Shown one piece after another: positions 1 through 9,275 of a stretch of DNA of 64,000 bases. The notes beneath the pieces are model-generated. The model searched no databases. It was not told where the DNA came from and saw only the letters and a list, made by a program, of their open reading frames with translations. Each line of letters starts with the position of its first letter. Position 1 is the stretch's first letter. The translations under genes were made by a program, and so were the position numbers. The stretch comes from Pseudoduganella umbonata (lineage in GTDB: Bacteria > Pseudomonadota > Gammaproteobacteria > Burkholderiales > Burkholderiaceae_D), in NCBI RefSeq assembly GCF_014192225.1, contig NZ_JACHXS010000015.1, forward strand, positions 62,001 through 126,000. The letters are read 5' to 3'.

Positions 1-1239
1 ATCGCGCTGCCGTCGATCATGAAGGACATGGGCGTGACGGCGCAAAGCGCCGGCTTCATGGTCAGCTCGGCACTGTTCGGCATGATGTTCGGCGCCATCT
101 TCCTGGGCACCATCGCCGACCGCATCGGCCGCCGCGCCGCCATCGCCACCTGCCTGGCGCTGTTCTCGCTGTTCACCGCGGCCGCGGGCCTGACCAGCGA
201 TCCCTATGTCTTCAGCGCGATGCGTTTCCTGGCCGGCCTCGGCATCGGCGGCGTGATGCCGAACGTGGTGGCGCAGATGACCGAATACTCGCCGAAGAAG
301 ATCCGCGCCACGCTCGTCACGCTGATGTTTTCCGGCTATGCGGTGGGCGGCATGCTGGCCGCGCTGCTGGGCAAGGGCATGCTCGAAGCGTGGGGCTGGC
401 AATCGGTCTTCCTGGCCGCCGGCGTGCCGGTGGTGCTGATTCCGTTCGTGCTGAAGTCGCTGCCGGAATCGCTGGCCTTCCTGGTCCGCAAGGGCCGTAT
501 CGAAGAGGTGCAGCAGATCGCGCGCAGGCTGGAACCATCGTTCGTGCCGCAGCAGGGCGATTCCTATGCGCCGGCGTCCGGCGGCGCCGCGACCGGCACG
601 CCGATCGGCCAGCTGTTCAAGGACGGCCGCGGCTTCTCCACGGCGATGTTCTGGGTCGCCTTCTTCATGTGCCTGTTCATGGTGTATGCCTTGAGCTCGT
701 GGCTGGCCAAGCTGATGGCCGGCGCCGGCTACAGCCTCGGTTCGGCCTTGACGTTCGTGCTGGTGCTCAATTTCGGCGCCGTGATCGGCGCCGTCGGCGG
801 CGGCTGGCTGGCGGACCGCTTCCACATCAAGTACGTGCTGGTGGCGATGTATGCTCTGGCGGCCGTGTCGATCACGCTGCTCGGCTATCCGGTATCGACG
901 CCCGTGCTGTTCCTGCTGGTGGGGCTGGCGGGTGCGTCGACGATCGGCACGCAGATCGTCACCTATGCGTACGCCGGCCAGTTCTACCCGGCGGCGGTGC
1001 GCGCCACCGGCATCGGCTGGGCGTCGGGCGTGGGCCGCAGCGGCGCGATCCTGGCGCCGATCGTCATCGGCACGCTGGTCGGCATGGCGCTGCCGCTGCA
1101 GCAGAACTTCACCGCGATCGCCATCCCGGCCGTGATCGCGACGGTTGCCGTGTCGCTGATCCGGCACGACAGATCCGCGGCCGCGCACGAGCTGCTGGAG
1201 CAGGGCGGCAGCGGCGCCTTGCCAGGCAAGGCGGTCTAA
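1..1239 (+). CDS. MFS transporter, aromatic-acid/H+ symporter type (5' end outside window)
   Basis: The reading frame is open from the first base, so the N-terminus with its first membrane helix lies upstream; 412 residues are visible. It is an inner-membrane carrier of the major facilitator superfamily. The loop after the second helix carries the MFS signature as DRIGRR near residues 40-45, and about ten further hydrophobic helices follow. The wording around the signature resembles the aromatic acid:H+ symporter family (PcaK/BenK type), but no substrate can be read from the sequence. The stop overlaps the stop of the convergent Lrp-type gene by four bases. Family call confident, substrate open. 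Confidence 0.88.
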   Translation: MALPSIMKDMGVTAQSAGFMVSSALFGMMFGAIFLGTIADRIGRRAAIATCLALFSLFTAAAGLTSDPYVFSAMRFLAGLGIGGVMPNVVAQMTEYSPKKIRATLVTLMFSGYAVGGMLAALLGKGMLEAWGWQSVFLAAGVPVVLIPFVLKSLPESLAFLVRKGRIEEVQQIARRLEPSFVPQQGDSYAPASGGAATGTPIGQLFKDGRGFSTAMFWVAFFMCLFMVYALSSWLAKLMAGAGYSLGSALTFVLVLNFGAVIGAVGGGWLADRFHIKYVLVAMYALAAVSITLLGYPVSTPVLFLLVGLAGASTIGTQIVTYAYAGQFYPAAVRATGIGWASGVGRSGAILAPIVIGTLVGMALPLQQNFTAIAIPAVIATVAVSLIRHDRSAAAHELLEQGGSGALPGKAV

Positions 1240-1796
1240 CGCCGCGCCGCCGGCTGCTCGGCCCCCGCATGCGATGCCGGCGCTTCGCGCTGGCGCGGCG
1301 CCTTGCGCGCTGCCGTCTCCGCGGTCGGCATCAGCTGGTATCCGCTGAACGCTTTCATTTCATCCATCAGGAAGTGCGAGACGATCTTCTCGACGCCGTA
1401 ACCGCCGTCGAGCAGGATCAGCATTAGGCGCTTCCATTGCTGCATGTCGCCGACCACGGCGCGTAACATGTAGTCGTACATGCCGCTGACGCGGCAGGAC
1501 TCGACGATTTCGGGCATCGCGGCGATGCGGTCGTCGAACGCGCCGAAGTCGTTGAGCGCATGGCGTTCGAACGACACCTGCGCCATGACGATCAGCACGT
1601 TGTGCATCTTGTCGACGGCGATCTGCGCTCGGTAGCCCGTAATGAATCCGCGTTCCTCCAGGTCGCGCACGCGGCGAAGGCAGGCGCTCGGCGACAGCGC
1701 CACACGGTCGGCCAGCGCCTGGTTGGTGATGCGTGCGTCCTGCTGCAGCAGATCCATGATCTTGCGATCGATACGGTCGATGTCTTTTTGTGTCAT
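1236..1796 (-). CDS. Lrp/AsnC family transcriptional regulator
   Basis: A 186-residue DNA-binding regulator. The N-terminal winged helix-turn-helix (about residues 4-60) begins DIDRIDRKIMDLLQQDARIT and carries the LSPSACLRRVRDLEERGFI recognition region. A RAM/AsnC ligand-binding domain follows to about residue 150. The C-terminal 30 residues are Arg/Ala-rich and look disordered. I place the start at the internal ATG (MTQKDIDRI), because the ten residues upstream do not resemble the family. Proteins of this family respond to amino acids. Its target may be the convergent MFS gene or the amino-acid-related operon beginning at 2405; neither is proven. Confidence 0.9.
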   Translation of the reverse strand: MTQKDIDRIDRKIMDLLQQDARITNQALADRVALSPSACLRRVRDLEERGFITGYRAQIAVDKMHNVLIVMAQVSFERHALNDFGAFDDRIAAMPEIVESCRVSGMYDYMLRAVVGDMQQWKRLMLILLDGGYGVEKIVSHFLMDEMKAFSGYQLMPTAETAARKAPRQREAPASHAGAEQPAARR

Positions 1797-2404
1797 ATGC
1801 AGTGGGCTCCAGGTTATCGGCGCCACTCCCGATCATGACGAATGGCAGCCTGTTATTAGTCAAGCAAGATCCATACCGGTAAGCACGCAGCGATATCAGT
1901 CGCTGCCGTGTCATCGAACCGCGCCGGTCGAACGATTCTATCGCCGCCGGACAGCGCGGGAACCGCAAATGTGCGCGTGTTCGCGGCCGGATTCCCCGGC
2001 ATATCTCCGCGACGGACCTGCAGTTGTGCCGCCGCTGCTGGTTAATCCATATAAATCAGCTACTTGGCGCTAGCTGCGCACCATTCGGGTGCTTTCCGTT
2101 ACCACGGAACAAGGCAAGAGCGTTTCTGTGCACCACGGTGCAGGAAATGCCGATTTCATGCGTTGCCTGTCAAGAATCTGCGGTTGTTGGGGTGCCCAGG
2201 CGGGGAAATCTTGTGATGTTGGAGAAAAAGGCTTTGTAATTCAAAGGCTTGGGGCCGATCGAGGGTGCCCGGCAGCCAATGGACTGACGGCGCGATTGGC
2301 TCTACAGTCGAGCGGTGCAGTGGTCCGGTCGAACCCGGAACCGGACCAGCCGCTGCAAGCGCCATCCACATCACGCCGCACATCGCCACGGAGATTTGCC
2401 CAGT
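1797..2404. other. Intergenic region ahead of the TonB-receptor operon
   Basis: About 600 bases without a convincing gene; the open frames here have no family resemblance and poor starts. Base composition is less GC-rich than the flanking genes. Near 2046-2057 there is an AT-rich stretch with a TATAAA element, and around 2232-2246 a short inverted repeat CTTTG-TAATT-CAAAG. Both are possible promoter/operator parts for the divergent Lrp gene and the operon starting at 2405, but I see no well-spaced -35/-10 pair. Confidence 0.4.
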
Positions 2405-4648
2405 ATGAAACCAGCATCCCCAGCCCTTCTGCACCGCAGTGCCATGTCGCTGGCGCTGCTTGGCCTGTTTGCCGGCCCGGCGCAGGCGCAGGCAGACATC
2501 GCCCCCCACGATGCCGCCGGCACCGCCAACGCCACCGGAGCGGCGTCGGGCGAGTCTTCCTCGGAGTCTTCCACGACCACGCAGGCCGTGGTCGTGGTCG
2601 GCAAGCGTGGACAAACCGTAGCCAATACCGTCGGTGCCGCCAGCGCCCTGAGCGGCGAAGCGCTGAGCAAGGCCGGGGCCGAATCCTTTGCCGACTACCT
2701 GGGCAAGCTGCCTGGCGTCGTCTTCAATGCGGGCCCGGCCGGCAACTCGACCGCCGTCATCCGCGGCGTCGGTACCACCGCCGGCCTCGACCAGGGGCAG
2801 GGGACGACCGGCTACTACATCAACGAGATTCCCCTCAGCGAAGTGGGCTATACGGTCTCGATTCCCGATATCGATACGTTCGACGTACGCCGCGTCGAAG
2901 TGCTGCGCGGGCCGCAGGGTTCGCTGTATGGCGCATCGTCGCTCGGCGGTGCCGTCAACTATGTCGCCAACGACGCCGATCCGGGAGGCTTCGATGCCGC
3001 GCTGGAAACATCGCTCAGCAAGACCGTGAATGCGGGCAGCCTGGGCTATACCGCCAAGGCGATGCTGAATGTTCCGCTTGTCGCCGGCAAGCTGGCCGCC
3101 CGTGTGGTAGCGGTCAAGCGCGACATGCCCGGCTACCTGGACAACGTCGGCATCGGCAGGAAAGGCAGCAACGACAACCGGGTTTCGGACGGCCGCGTGT
3201 CGCTGGTCTGGACGCCGGACGGGAAGACCCGGCTGTCGTGGCTCAGCCTGTGGCAAAGCTCGTTCGCGGACGACAGTGGCTATCGCATGACGCGCTATGG
3301 CGAGCTGGAACGGTCGACTGCGCTGCCGGCCAGCTTCGACCTGGACTTCGCACTGCACAGTGCGCGCCTGGAGCGCGATGTCGGCGTCGCCCGGCTCACG
3401 GCGATCGCTTCCTGGAACAAGAAGGAGCAGGAACTGCACTTCGACTACACGCCTTATTACGGCGGATTCATGGGCACCACCGATCCCCAGCTGTTCCGCC
3501 AACTGGGCACCAGCAAGAACACCAACTACGAATTGCGGCTCGCGTCGCCGGATGGCGGGCGCTTCGAATGGCTGGTGGGCCTGTCGTACCAGAAGACCGA
3601 CAAGCGCTTCGACGAAGACCTTTCGGCGCAGGGCGCCTACGATGTGCTGCTGCCGCAGGTGGGCGCCAGCCAGCTGCGCGGCGACCACTATTACTGGGGC
3701 GACGGCGGCACGTACGGTACCGACAAGGGAGTGTTCGGCGAAGTCTCGGTCAATTTCGCGGACGGCTGGAAGCTGACGGCTGGCGGCCGCCGCTATGACA
3801 CGGCACTGCGCACCGACGGCCACCGCGATGGCGTGCTGTATCCGGGCGGGGTTTCGCTGCCGAACGGCTACCAGGCCGAGAACGGGTTCTCGCCGAAGAT
3901 TTCGCTGAGCTACAAGGCCAGCCCGCAAACCCTGTACTACGCGCTCGCCTCGGAAGGCTTCCGCTTCGGCGGTGCCAACATCCTGCTGCCCATGGCCGGC
4001 TTCGACACGCCCACGGGCTGGGGCAGCGACTCGCTGCGCAATTACGAGATCGGCGTGAAATCGTCGCTGTTCGAGCGTCGTCTGGCGTTCGATGTCGCCC
4101 TCTTCAATATCGACTGGAGCGACCTGCAGGTGCGCCTGTTCCGCCCGGACGATCTCAGTTATGGCACCAACGCGGGCAGGGCCCGGCTGCGTGGCCTGGA
4201 ATTTTCCGGCAGCTGGCGCGCCACCGACCAGCTGGACCTGGGCCTCAACTACACCTTCCTCGATGCGAAGCTGACGGAGGACCTGCTGGAAGCCGCCGTG
4301 CCGCTGCGCAAAGGCCAGCAGTTGCCCGGCTCCTCGAAGCACCAGCTGTCGAGCACCGCGACGTGGAAGTTCGACGGCCGGTACAGCCCAACAGCCACGC
4401 TCAGCGGCCGTTACCTGTCCGGCGCGCCGGCCAACCTGCAGCAGTCCGGGCAGCGCATCAACGGCTTCAGCCAATTCGATGCCCGCTATGCCATGTGGTT
4501 CGACAACCTCGAACTGAGCCTGTTCGTCAACAACATCGCCGACAAGCGCGGTGTCACGTTCAGTTACGGCAGCGAAGCCGCCTTCGGCGCGCAGGAATTC
4601 GTCATCCGCCCGCGTACGGCAGGGGTGCGCCTGCACTGGCAGCTGTGA
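2405..4648 (+). CDS. TonB-dependent outer membrane receptor
   Basis: A 747-residue outer-membrane active-transport receptor. A signal peptide (about residues 1-30, ending AQAQA) is followed by a low-complexity Ser/Thr/Ala segment and a TonB-box-like stretch (QAVVVVGKR). The plug domain contains the typical ADYLGKLPGV and VEVLRGPQGSLYGASSLGG segments, and a 22-strand barrel fills the rest. The ATG start is chosen because it opens directly into the signal peptide. It is the first gene of a same-strand run with a permease 5 bases downstream, so its ligand is probably the same peptide, amide or ester that the following hydrolases process. It lacks a C-terminal Phe and ends HWQL. The substrate cannot be named. 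Confidence 0.93.
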   Translation: MKPASPALLHRSAMSLALLGLFAGPAQAQADIAPHDAAGTANATGAASGESSSESSTTTQAVVVVGKRGQTVANTVGAASALSGEALSKAGAESFADYLGKLPGVVFNAGPAGNSTAVIRGVGTTAGLDQGQGTTGYYINEIPLSEVGYTVSIPDIDTFDVRRVEVLRGPQGSLYGASSLGGAVNYVANDADPGGFDAALETSLSKTVNAGSLGYTAKAMLNVPLVAGKLAARVVAVKRDMPGYLDNVGIGRKGSNDNRVSDGRVSLVWTPDGKTRLSWLSLWQSSFADDSGYRMTRYGELERSTALPASFDLDFALHSARLERDVGVARLTAIASWNKKEQELHFDYTPYYGGFMGTTDPQLFRQLGTSKNTNYELRLASPDGGRFEWLVGLSYQKTDKRFDEDLSAQGAYDVLLPQVGASQLRGDHYYWGDGGTYGTDKGVFGEVSVNFADGWKLTAGGRRYDTALRTDGHRDGVLYPGGVSLPNGYQAENGFSPKISLSYKASPQTLYYALASEGFRFGGANILLPMAGFDTPTGWGSDSLRNYEIGVKSSLFERRLAFDVALFNIDWSDLQVRLFRPDDLSYGTNAGRARLRGLEFSGSWRATDQLDLGLNYTFLDAKLTEDLLEAAVPLRKGQQLPGSSKHQLSSTATWKFDGRYSPTATLSGRYLSGAPANLQQSGQRINGFSQFDARYAMWFDNLELSLFVNNIADKRGVTFSYGSEAAFGAQEFVIRPRTAGVRLHWQL

Positions 4649-4653
4649 ACGCG

Positions 4654-6150
4654 ATGCCCACGCCTTCTCCCGGCCTGCGCCACAGCCTCGGCTGGGGCGG
4701 GCTGCTGGTCCTCGGCATCGCCAACATCCTGGGCGCCGGCGTGTATGTGATGACCGGCACGGCGGCAGCCCGCTTTGCCGGGCCGGCGGTCACCGTGTCG
4801 TTCGCCATCGCCGGCGCGGCCTGCCTGCTGGTGGCGTTCTGCTACGCCGAGCTGGCGTCGTGCATGCCCGAATCCGGCTCCGCTTATACCTACTGCCGCC
4901 GTGCGCTGGGCGGCGGGCCGGCCTGGGCGCTGGGCTGGCTGCTGTTCCTGGAATACAGCGTGGCCGCCTCGCTGCTGGCAGTGGGTTTTGCCGGCTATCT
5001 CGGCAGCCTGCTGGGCGATTTCGGCATCGGTTTCCCCGCCTCGCTGTCCATGCCGCTGATCCACTCGCAGGTCGTCGAGGGCAGGCATGTGCTGTCGCTC
5101 GGCGCGGGGTGCAACGTCGTGGCGGCGCTCGCGGTGCTGTGCGCCGGCGGCATTGCCGCACTGGGCATGTCGCGCTATGCGCTCGTCAGTACGCTGCTGG
5201 TGGTGCTGAAAGTCGCCGTGCTGGTGGGCTTCATCGTGGTCGGCGGAAGCGCCGTCGATCCCGCCAACTGGCAGCCGTTCGTTCCGCCGAACGAGGGCGG
5301 CTTCACCTACGGCTGGGAGGGTGTCGCACGCGGTGCATCGCTGCTGTTCTTTGCCTTCCTCGGCTTCGAGACGGTGTCCACCGCCGCGGCCGAGACCCGC
5401 ATGCCGCAACGCGATGTACCGGTCGGCATCCTCGGCGCACTGGCGGTCTGCACGACGCTCTATGTACTGAGCGGCTTTGTGCTGACCGGCCTGGTGCCGT
5501 TCCGGGAACTGGGCGTGCCCGATCCGATCGCAATTGCGGTGGACCGCATCGGTTATCCGGGCATTGCGCTGGTGATCAAGATCGGCGCACTGGCGGGCCT
5601 GGCGTCGGTACTGCTTGCTAACGCATTCGGCCACTCGCGCATCTGCTATGCGATGTCGCGCGACGGCTATCTGCCGGCACTGTTCTGCCGCGTGCACGAA
5701 ACGCGCAACAGCCTCTGGCATGGCAATCTGCTGCTGGCCGGGATCGCGGCGGTGAGCGCCGCGCTGCTGCCGGTCTCTGTCATGGCCGACCTGATCTCGT
5801 TCGGCGTCGCCTTCATGTTCGCCATGGTCGCGGTCAGCCTGATCCACATGCGCAATACCCGGCCGGACCTGGAACGCAGGTTCCGCGTACCGTTCGGCGG
5901 GGTGCGCATCCGCGGCTTCTGGATCGGCTATGTCCCCGTGGCGGCGATCGTCACCAGCTTTGTCATGACCTTGCCGGTGGCGCTCGACATCCTCGACCAG
6001 GCCCGCCGTGGCGACTGGCTGGCCGTCGGCCTGCTCGGCGTCTATGCATTGCTGGGTACGTCGATCTATCTTTTCTTCGGCAAGCCGCGTGCGCGCCGCC
6101 TCTCCATCCTGAACCATGAGGAAGCCGTCTCCTATGCTCGAACTCACTGA
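4654..6150 (+). CDS. APC family amino acid permease
   Basis: A 498-residue inner-membrane amino-acid/polyamine/organocation carrier with about 12 helices. Helix 1 carries the family motif as LGIANILGAGVYVMTG, and the YCYAELASCMPESGSAYTY region follows. The architecture resembles cationic amino-acid transporters (YfnA/CAT type). The ATG lies 5 bases after the receptor stop; a GTG at 4645, overlapping that stop, is an alternative that would add three residues. It overlaps the following amidase gene. In this operon it would carry the amino acid released by the amidase and oligopeptidase, or the intact conjugate, across the inner membrane. The family is certain, the substrate unknown. Confidence 0.92.
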   Translation: MPTPSPGLRHSLGWGGLLVLGIANILGAGVYVMTGTAAARFAGPAVTVSFAIAGAACLLVAFCYAELASCMPESGSAYTYCRRALGGGPAWALGWLLFLEYSVAASLLAVGFAGYLGSLLGDFGIGFPASLSMPLIHSQVVEGRHVLSLGAGCNVVAALAVLCAGGIAALGMSRYALVSTLLVVLKVAVLVGFIVVGGSAVDPANWQPFVPPNEGGFTYGWEGVARGASLLFFAFLGFETVSTAAAETRMPQRDVPVGILGALAVCTTLYVLSGFVLTGLVPFRELGVPDPIAIAVDRIGYPGIALVIKIGALAGLASVLLANAFGHSRICYAMSRDGYLPALFCRVHETRNSLWHGNLLLAGIAAVSAALLPVSVMADLISFGVAFMFAMVAVSLIHMRNTRPDLERRFRVPFGGVRIRGFWIGYVPVAAIVTSFVMTLPVALDILDQARRGDWLAVGLLGVYALLGTSIYLFFGKPRARRLSILNHEEAVSYARTH

Positions 6151-7573
6151 CGCGTTTGCCCTCGGGCTGCTGGACGCGCATGACCAGGCAGCCCTGGTGC
6201 GCAATGGCGAACTCGATGCCGCAACGCTGGCCGAGGCGGCGCTGATGCGCATCGCCGCCCTCGATCCGGCGTTGCGCGCCGCCAGCCATGTCGCATCGGA
6301 ACTGGCCACCGCGCGCGCCGCGCGGTTGCCGGGCGGTGGCGCTATGCGCGGCGTGCCATGGATGCCGAAGGATTCGCTCGACTATCCGGGCATGCCCAGC
6401 CGCGCATGCTCGCGCAGCCGCACCGGCATGCTGGCGGCGGCCGGGCATCCGTTCGTCGACCGGCTCGATGCGGCCGGCCTGGTCGCAGTGGGCAAGACCT
6501 CGATGCCCGAGTTCGGCCTGCTCGGTTCGACGGAACCGCTGGCCGGCCCCGTCACCAGGAATCCTTGGTCGGCACGGCACTCGCCAGGCGGTTCCAGCGG
6601 TGGTGCCGGCGCCGCGGTCGCCGCGGGCCTGGTGCCGCTGGCGCACGGCAGTGATGGCGCCGGTTCGATCCGGTTGCCCGCCTCGTGCTGCGGCGTCGTC
6701 GGCCTGAAGCCCGGGCGCGATGCCACGGTTCGCGTGCGCTCGCGGCACAACGTGGAGGACCTGCTGGTAGGGGACAGCCTGATGTCGCGTTCCGTGCGCG
6801 ACACCGCATGGGCATTTGCCGCCACACACCTGCAGCCTCGGCGGCCGATGGTCACGGGGCCGTCCGCGCGGCGCCTGCGCATTGCCGTGATCGAGAACGG
6901 CTTGCAGGGCGGCGCGCCGCATGCGGACGTGGCCGATGTCGTCCGCCGCACCGCGGACCTGTGCGCCACGCTGGGCCACCGCGTGGAAGCGGCGGCCTGG
7001 CCGCTCGACGGCGCCGCTTTCCTGCAATCGTTCCAGGATTTATGGACCCATTTGGGCGCCGACTGCGTGGACACGGTGCGCGCGGGCAGCGGCGTGCGCC
7101 GCCTCGAGGACGCACTGGAACCGTGGACGCTGGCCCTGGGCAGCCGTGCCGAGATGCTGTCCCCCGCCGCGCTGGAGGCGGCGTACCGCCAGTTGGCCGG
7201 GTTGCCGGCGCGGCTGGCGGATTTCTTTACGCGGCACGACGTGCTGCTCTCGCCCGTCGCAAGCACGCCTCCGCCGCTGCTGGGAACCTTCGCGCCCACC
7301 GTGCCGGCCGCCACGCTGATGGAAACCATGTTCGACTGGATCGCCTACACGCCGCTGCAGAACCTGGCGGGTACGCCGGCGATATCGCTGCCGCTGTTTG
7401 CCGCCAGCGATAGCGATGCCCCGGGCGGCGGGCTGCCGGTGGGAAGCATGTTCTCCGCCGACCGCGGCCAGGAAGACATGCTGCTCGCGCTGGCCTACGA
7501 ACTCGAAAACGCGCAGCCCTGGCATGCGCGGTGGCCGGCCGTTTCGGTGGCAACCCGATCCCGACAAGCCTGA
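6134..7573 (+). CDS. Amidase signature family hydrolase
   Basis: A 479-residue amidase (AS family, Ser-cisSer-Lys triad) that hydrolyses a C-N amide bond. The signature is intact: Lys79 in MPKDS, cis-Ser154 in GGSSGG and nucleophile Ser178 in GSDGAGSIR. I chose the ATG at 6134 because AGGAAG lies 9 bases upstream; an in-frame ATG at 6116 would add six residues. Either start overlaps the permease gene, so translation is probably coupled. There is no signal peptide, so it should be cytoplasmic. The last codons run into a 14-bp tandem repeat that separates it from the next gene. The amide substrate is unknown; deblocking of N-acyl amino acids or amino-acid amides would suit the operon. Confidence 0.92.
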   Translation: MLELTDAFALGLLDAHDQAALVRNGELDAATLAEAALMRIAALDPALRAASHVASELATARAARLPGGGAMRGVPWMPKDSLDYPGMPSRACSRSRTGMLAAAGHPFVDRLDAAGLVAVGKTSMPEFGLLGSTEPLAGPVTRNPWSARHSPGGSSGGAGAAVAAGLVPLAHGSDGAGSIRLPASCCGVVGLKPGRDATVRVRSRHNVEDLLVGDSLMSRSVRDTAWAFAATHLQPRRPMVTGPSARRLRIAVIENGLQGGAPHADVADVVRRTADLCATLGHRVEAAAWPLDGAAFLQSFQDLWTHLGADCVDTVRAGSGVRRLEDALEPWTLALGSRAEMLSPAALEAAYRQLAGLPARLADFFTRHDVLLSPVASTPPPLLGTFAPTVPAATLMETMFDWIAYTPLQNLAGTPAISLPLFAASDSDAPGGGLPVGSMFSADRGQEDMLLALAYELENAQPWHARWPAVSVATRSRQA

Positions 7574-7608
7574 TTCCGACAAGCTGATTCCGACAAGCTG
7601 ATTCCGAC
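7557..7608 (+). repeat. 14-bp tandem repeat at the amidase/hydrolase junction
   Basis: The unit TGATTCCGACAAGC occurs perfectly twice (7571-7584 and 7585-7598). A truncated third copy follows at 7599-7608, and a degenerate copy (GATCCCGACAAGCC) at 7557-7570 lies inside the end of the amidase gene. The amidase stop TGA is the first triplet of the first perfect unit. The array fills almost the whole gap up to the next ATG at 7611, so copy-number change would alter intergenic spacing without touching either protein. Confidence 0.85.
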
Positions 7609-7610
7609 CA

Positions 7611-9275
7611 ATGACGACCGTTCCGATGACCGACAAATTTTCTCCCCGCATTTCGCGCGACATCGCCGACCTGGTACACAGCCATCCGCTGGCGTGGATC
7701 GTTTCCGGCCCCGCCGACGCCTTGCAGGCATCCGTCCTGCCCATCCAGCTCGAATGCGATGCCGACGGCCAGCCATTGCGCCTGCTCGGCCACTTCGGCC
7801 GTGGCAACCCGCAGTGGCGGCAGCTGGCGCAGTCGCCCCGTGCCACGGTGCTGCTGCTTGGCCCGCATGGCTATATCTCGCCATCGTGGTTTGCCGACCG
7901 CACGCAGGCACCGACATGGAACTACGCGCTGGCACGGTTCGACGTCGACGTGACGATCCGCGACACGCCCGAGGATGCCGATGCGCTGCTGCGCGGCCTG
8001 GTCGCGCAGATGGAGGCGGGGCGGCCCGCGGCCTGGCACATCGGTGACATGGGTGCGCGCTATGCCGGCCTGGCGCGCGGCGTGGTGGGCTTCGAAGCCC
8101 GCATCCTGGCGGCCGGCGGCCGCTTCAAGCTGGGACAGGACGAGCGCGACGATGTCTTTGCCGACATCCTGCACGGTTTGCAGGTGAGTGCGCCGGCGGG
8201 CGAATCGCGCACGCTGGCCGACTGGATGCGCCGCTTCGCCGACCGCCCCGCCGGTGCCGTAGCGCCGCGCGCGTTGCCCGCGCCATCGCCGCTGGATCCG
8301 GACATCATGCGCTTCATCGACGATGTGCGCGAGCGGGCACGCACGCTGACCGCCGGCCGCGCACTGGACTGGCCGGAGCGCCGCATCGTCGCGCTGCAGT
8401 CGCGCCTGCCGTGGCAGCAGGGCGGGCCGTCGATGGCCAGCACCGTGGAACGCCTGGTTGACACCGTGGCGGGGCCGGTACGGCTGCGCTTCTACGACCC
8501 CGGCCCGGTGTCTCATCCGGGTAAGGAAAGGCCGGCGCTGGTCTACCTGCATGGCGGCGGCTGGGCGCTGTTCGGGCTCGATACCCATGACCGGGTGATG
8601 CGGGAATATGCGGCGCGCAGCGGCATGGTGGTGGTGGGCGTGGATTACGCGCTGGCGCCGGAAGCGCGCTATCCGATCGCCTTGAACCAGGTGGTGGGCG
8701 TGCTGCACTGGCTGCGCCGGCACGGCGGCGAATACGGCATCGATGTCGACCGGCTCGCGCTGGGCGGCGATTCAGCCGGCGGCAGCCTGTCGATGGGCGC
8801 GGTGCTGAAACTGCGCGACGACGGCGACGGCGATGCGGTCAAGGCGGTGCTCAGCAACTACGGCGGCTTCTCTCCCGACTGCTCGCCGGTGGCGCGGCAG
8901 CGCTACGGCACGCCGGACGACATGCTGACGGCGGACGAGATGGACGAGTTCTGGAACACCTACGTGGGCACCGTGGCGGACCGGCGCGATCCTTACCTGG
9001 CCACCGTGCTGGCACCGTTGCGCGGCCTGCCGCCCGTGTTCCTGGTGGTGGCCGAATGCGATGTGCTGACCGAGCAGAACATGCTGATGGCCGGCTGCCT
9101 GCTGGAGGCGGAGGTGCCTGTCAAGGTCAAGGTGTATCCTGGCGCGCCGCACAGCTTCATCGAAGCGATGGGCGTATCGAAGGTGGCCAGCGATGCCATC
9201 GACGATGGCGCCGCATGGCTGTGCCGGACGCTGTCGTATTCCCCGCTATCGAACCAGAGGATGCCGCATGACTGA
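7611..9275 (+). CDS. PaiB-like FMN-binding domain fused to HSL-type alpha/beta hydrolase
   Basis: A 554-residue two-domain protein. Residues 1 to about 205 match the PaiB/FMN-binding split-barrel family: LLGHFGRGNPQWR, GPHGYISPSWF, PTWNYA and a C-terminal KLGQDERDD segment. After a linker, residues about 220-550 form a hormone-sensitive-lipase-type esterase with oxyanion motif HGGGW at 314-318, nucleophile Ser388 in GGDSAGG, and probable Asp484 and His514. There is no signal peptide. The stop overlaps the next start by 8 bases, indicating coupling. Normally these two families are separate proteins; the fusion suggests a flavin- or haem-linked domain serving an esterase. The esterase activity is likely, the role of the PaiB part is not known. 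Confidence 0.88.
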   Translation: MTTVPMTDKFSPRISRDIADLVHSHPLAWIVSGPADALQASVLPIQLECDADGQPLRLLGHFGRGNPQWRQLAQSPRATVLLLGPHGYISPSWFADRTQAPTWNYALARFDVDVTIRDTPEDADALLRGLVAQMEAGRPAAWHIGDMGARYAGLARGVVGFEARILAAGGRFKLGQDERDDVFADILHGLQVSAPAGESRTLADWMRRFADRPAGAVAPRALPAPSPLDPDIMRFIDDVRERARTLTAGRALDWPERRIVALQSRLPWQQGGPSMASTVERLVDTVAGPVRLRFYDPGPVSHPGKERPALVYLHGGGWALFGLDTHDRVMREYAARSGMVVVGVDYALAPEARYPIALNQVVGVLHWLRRHGGEYGIDVDRLALGGDSAGGSLSMGAVLKLRDDGDGDAVKAVLSNYGGFSPDCSPVARQRYGTPDDMLTADEMDEFWNTYVGTVADRRDPYLATVLAPLRGLPPVFLVVAECDVLTEQNMLMAGCLLEAEVPVKVKVYPGAPHSFIEAMGVSKVASDAIDDGAAWLCRTLSYSPLSNQRMPHD

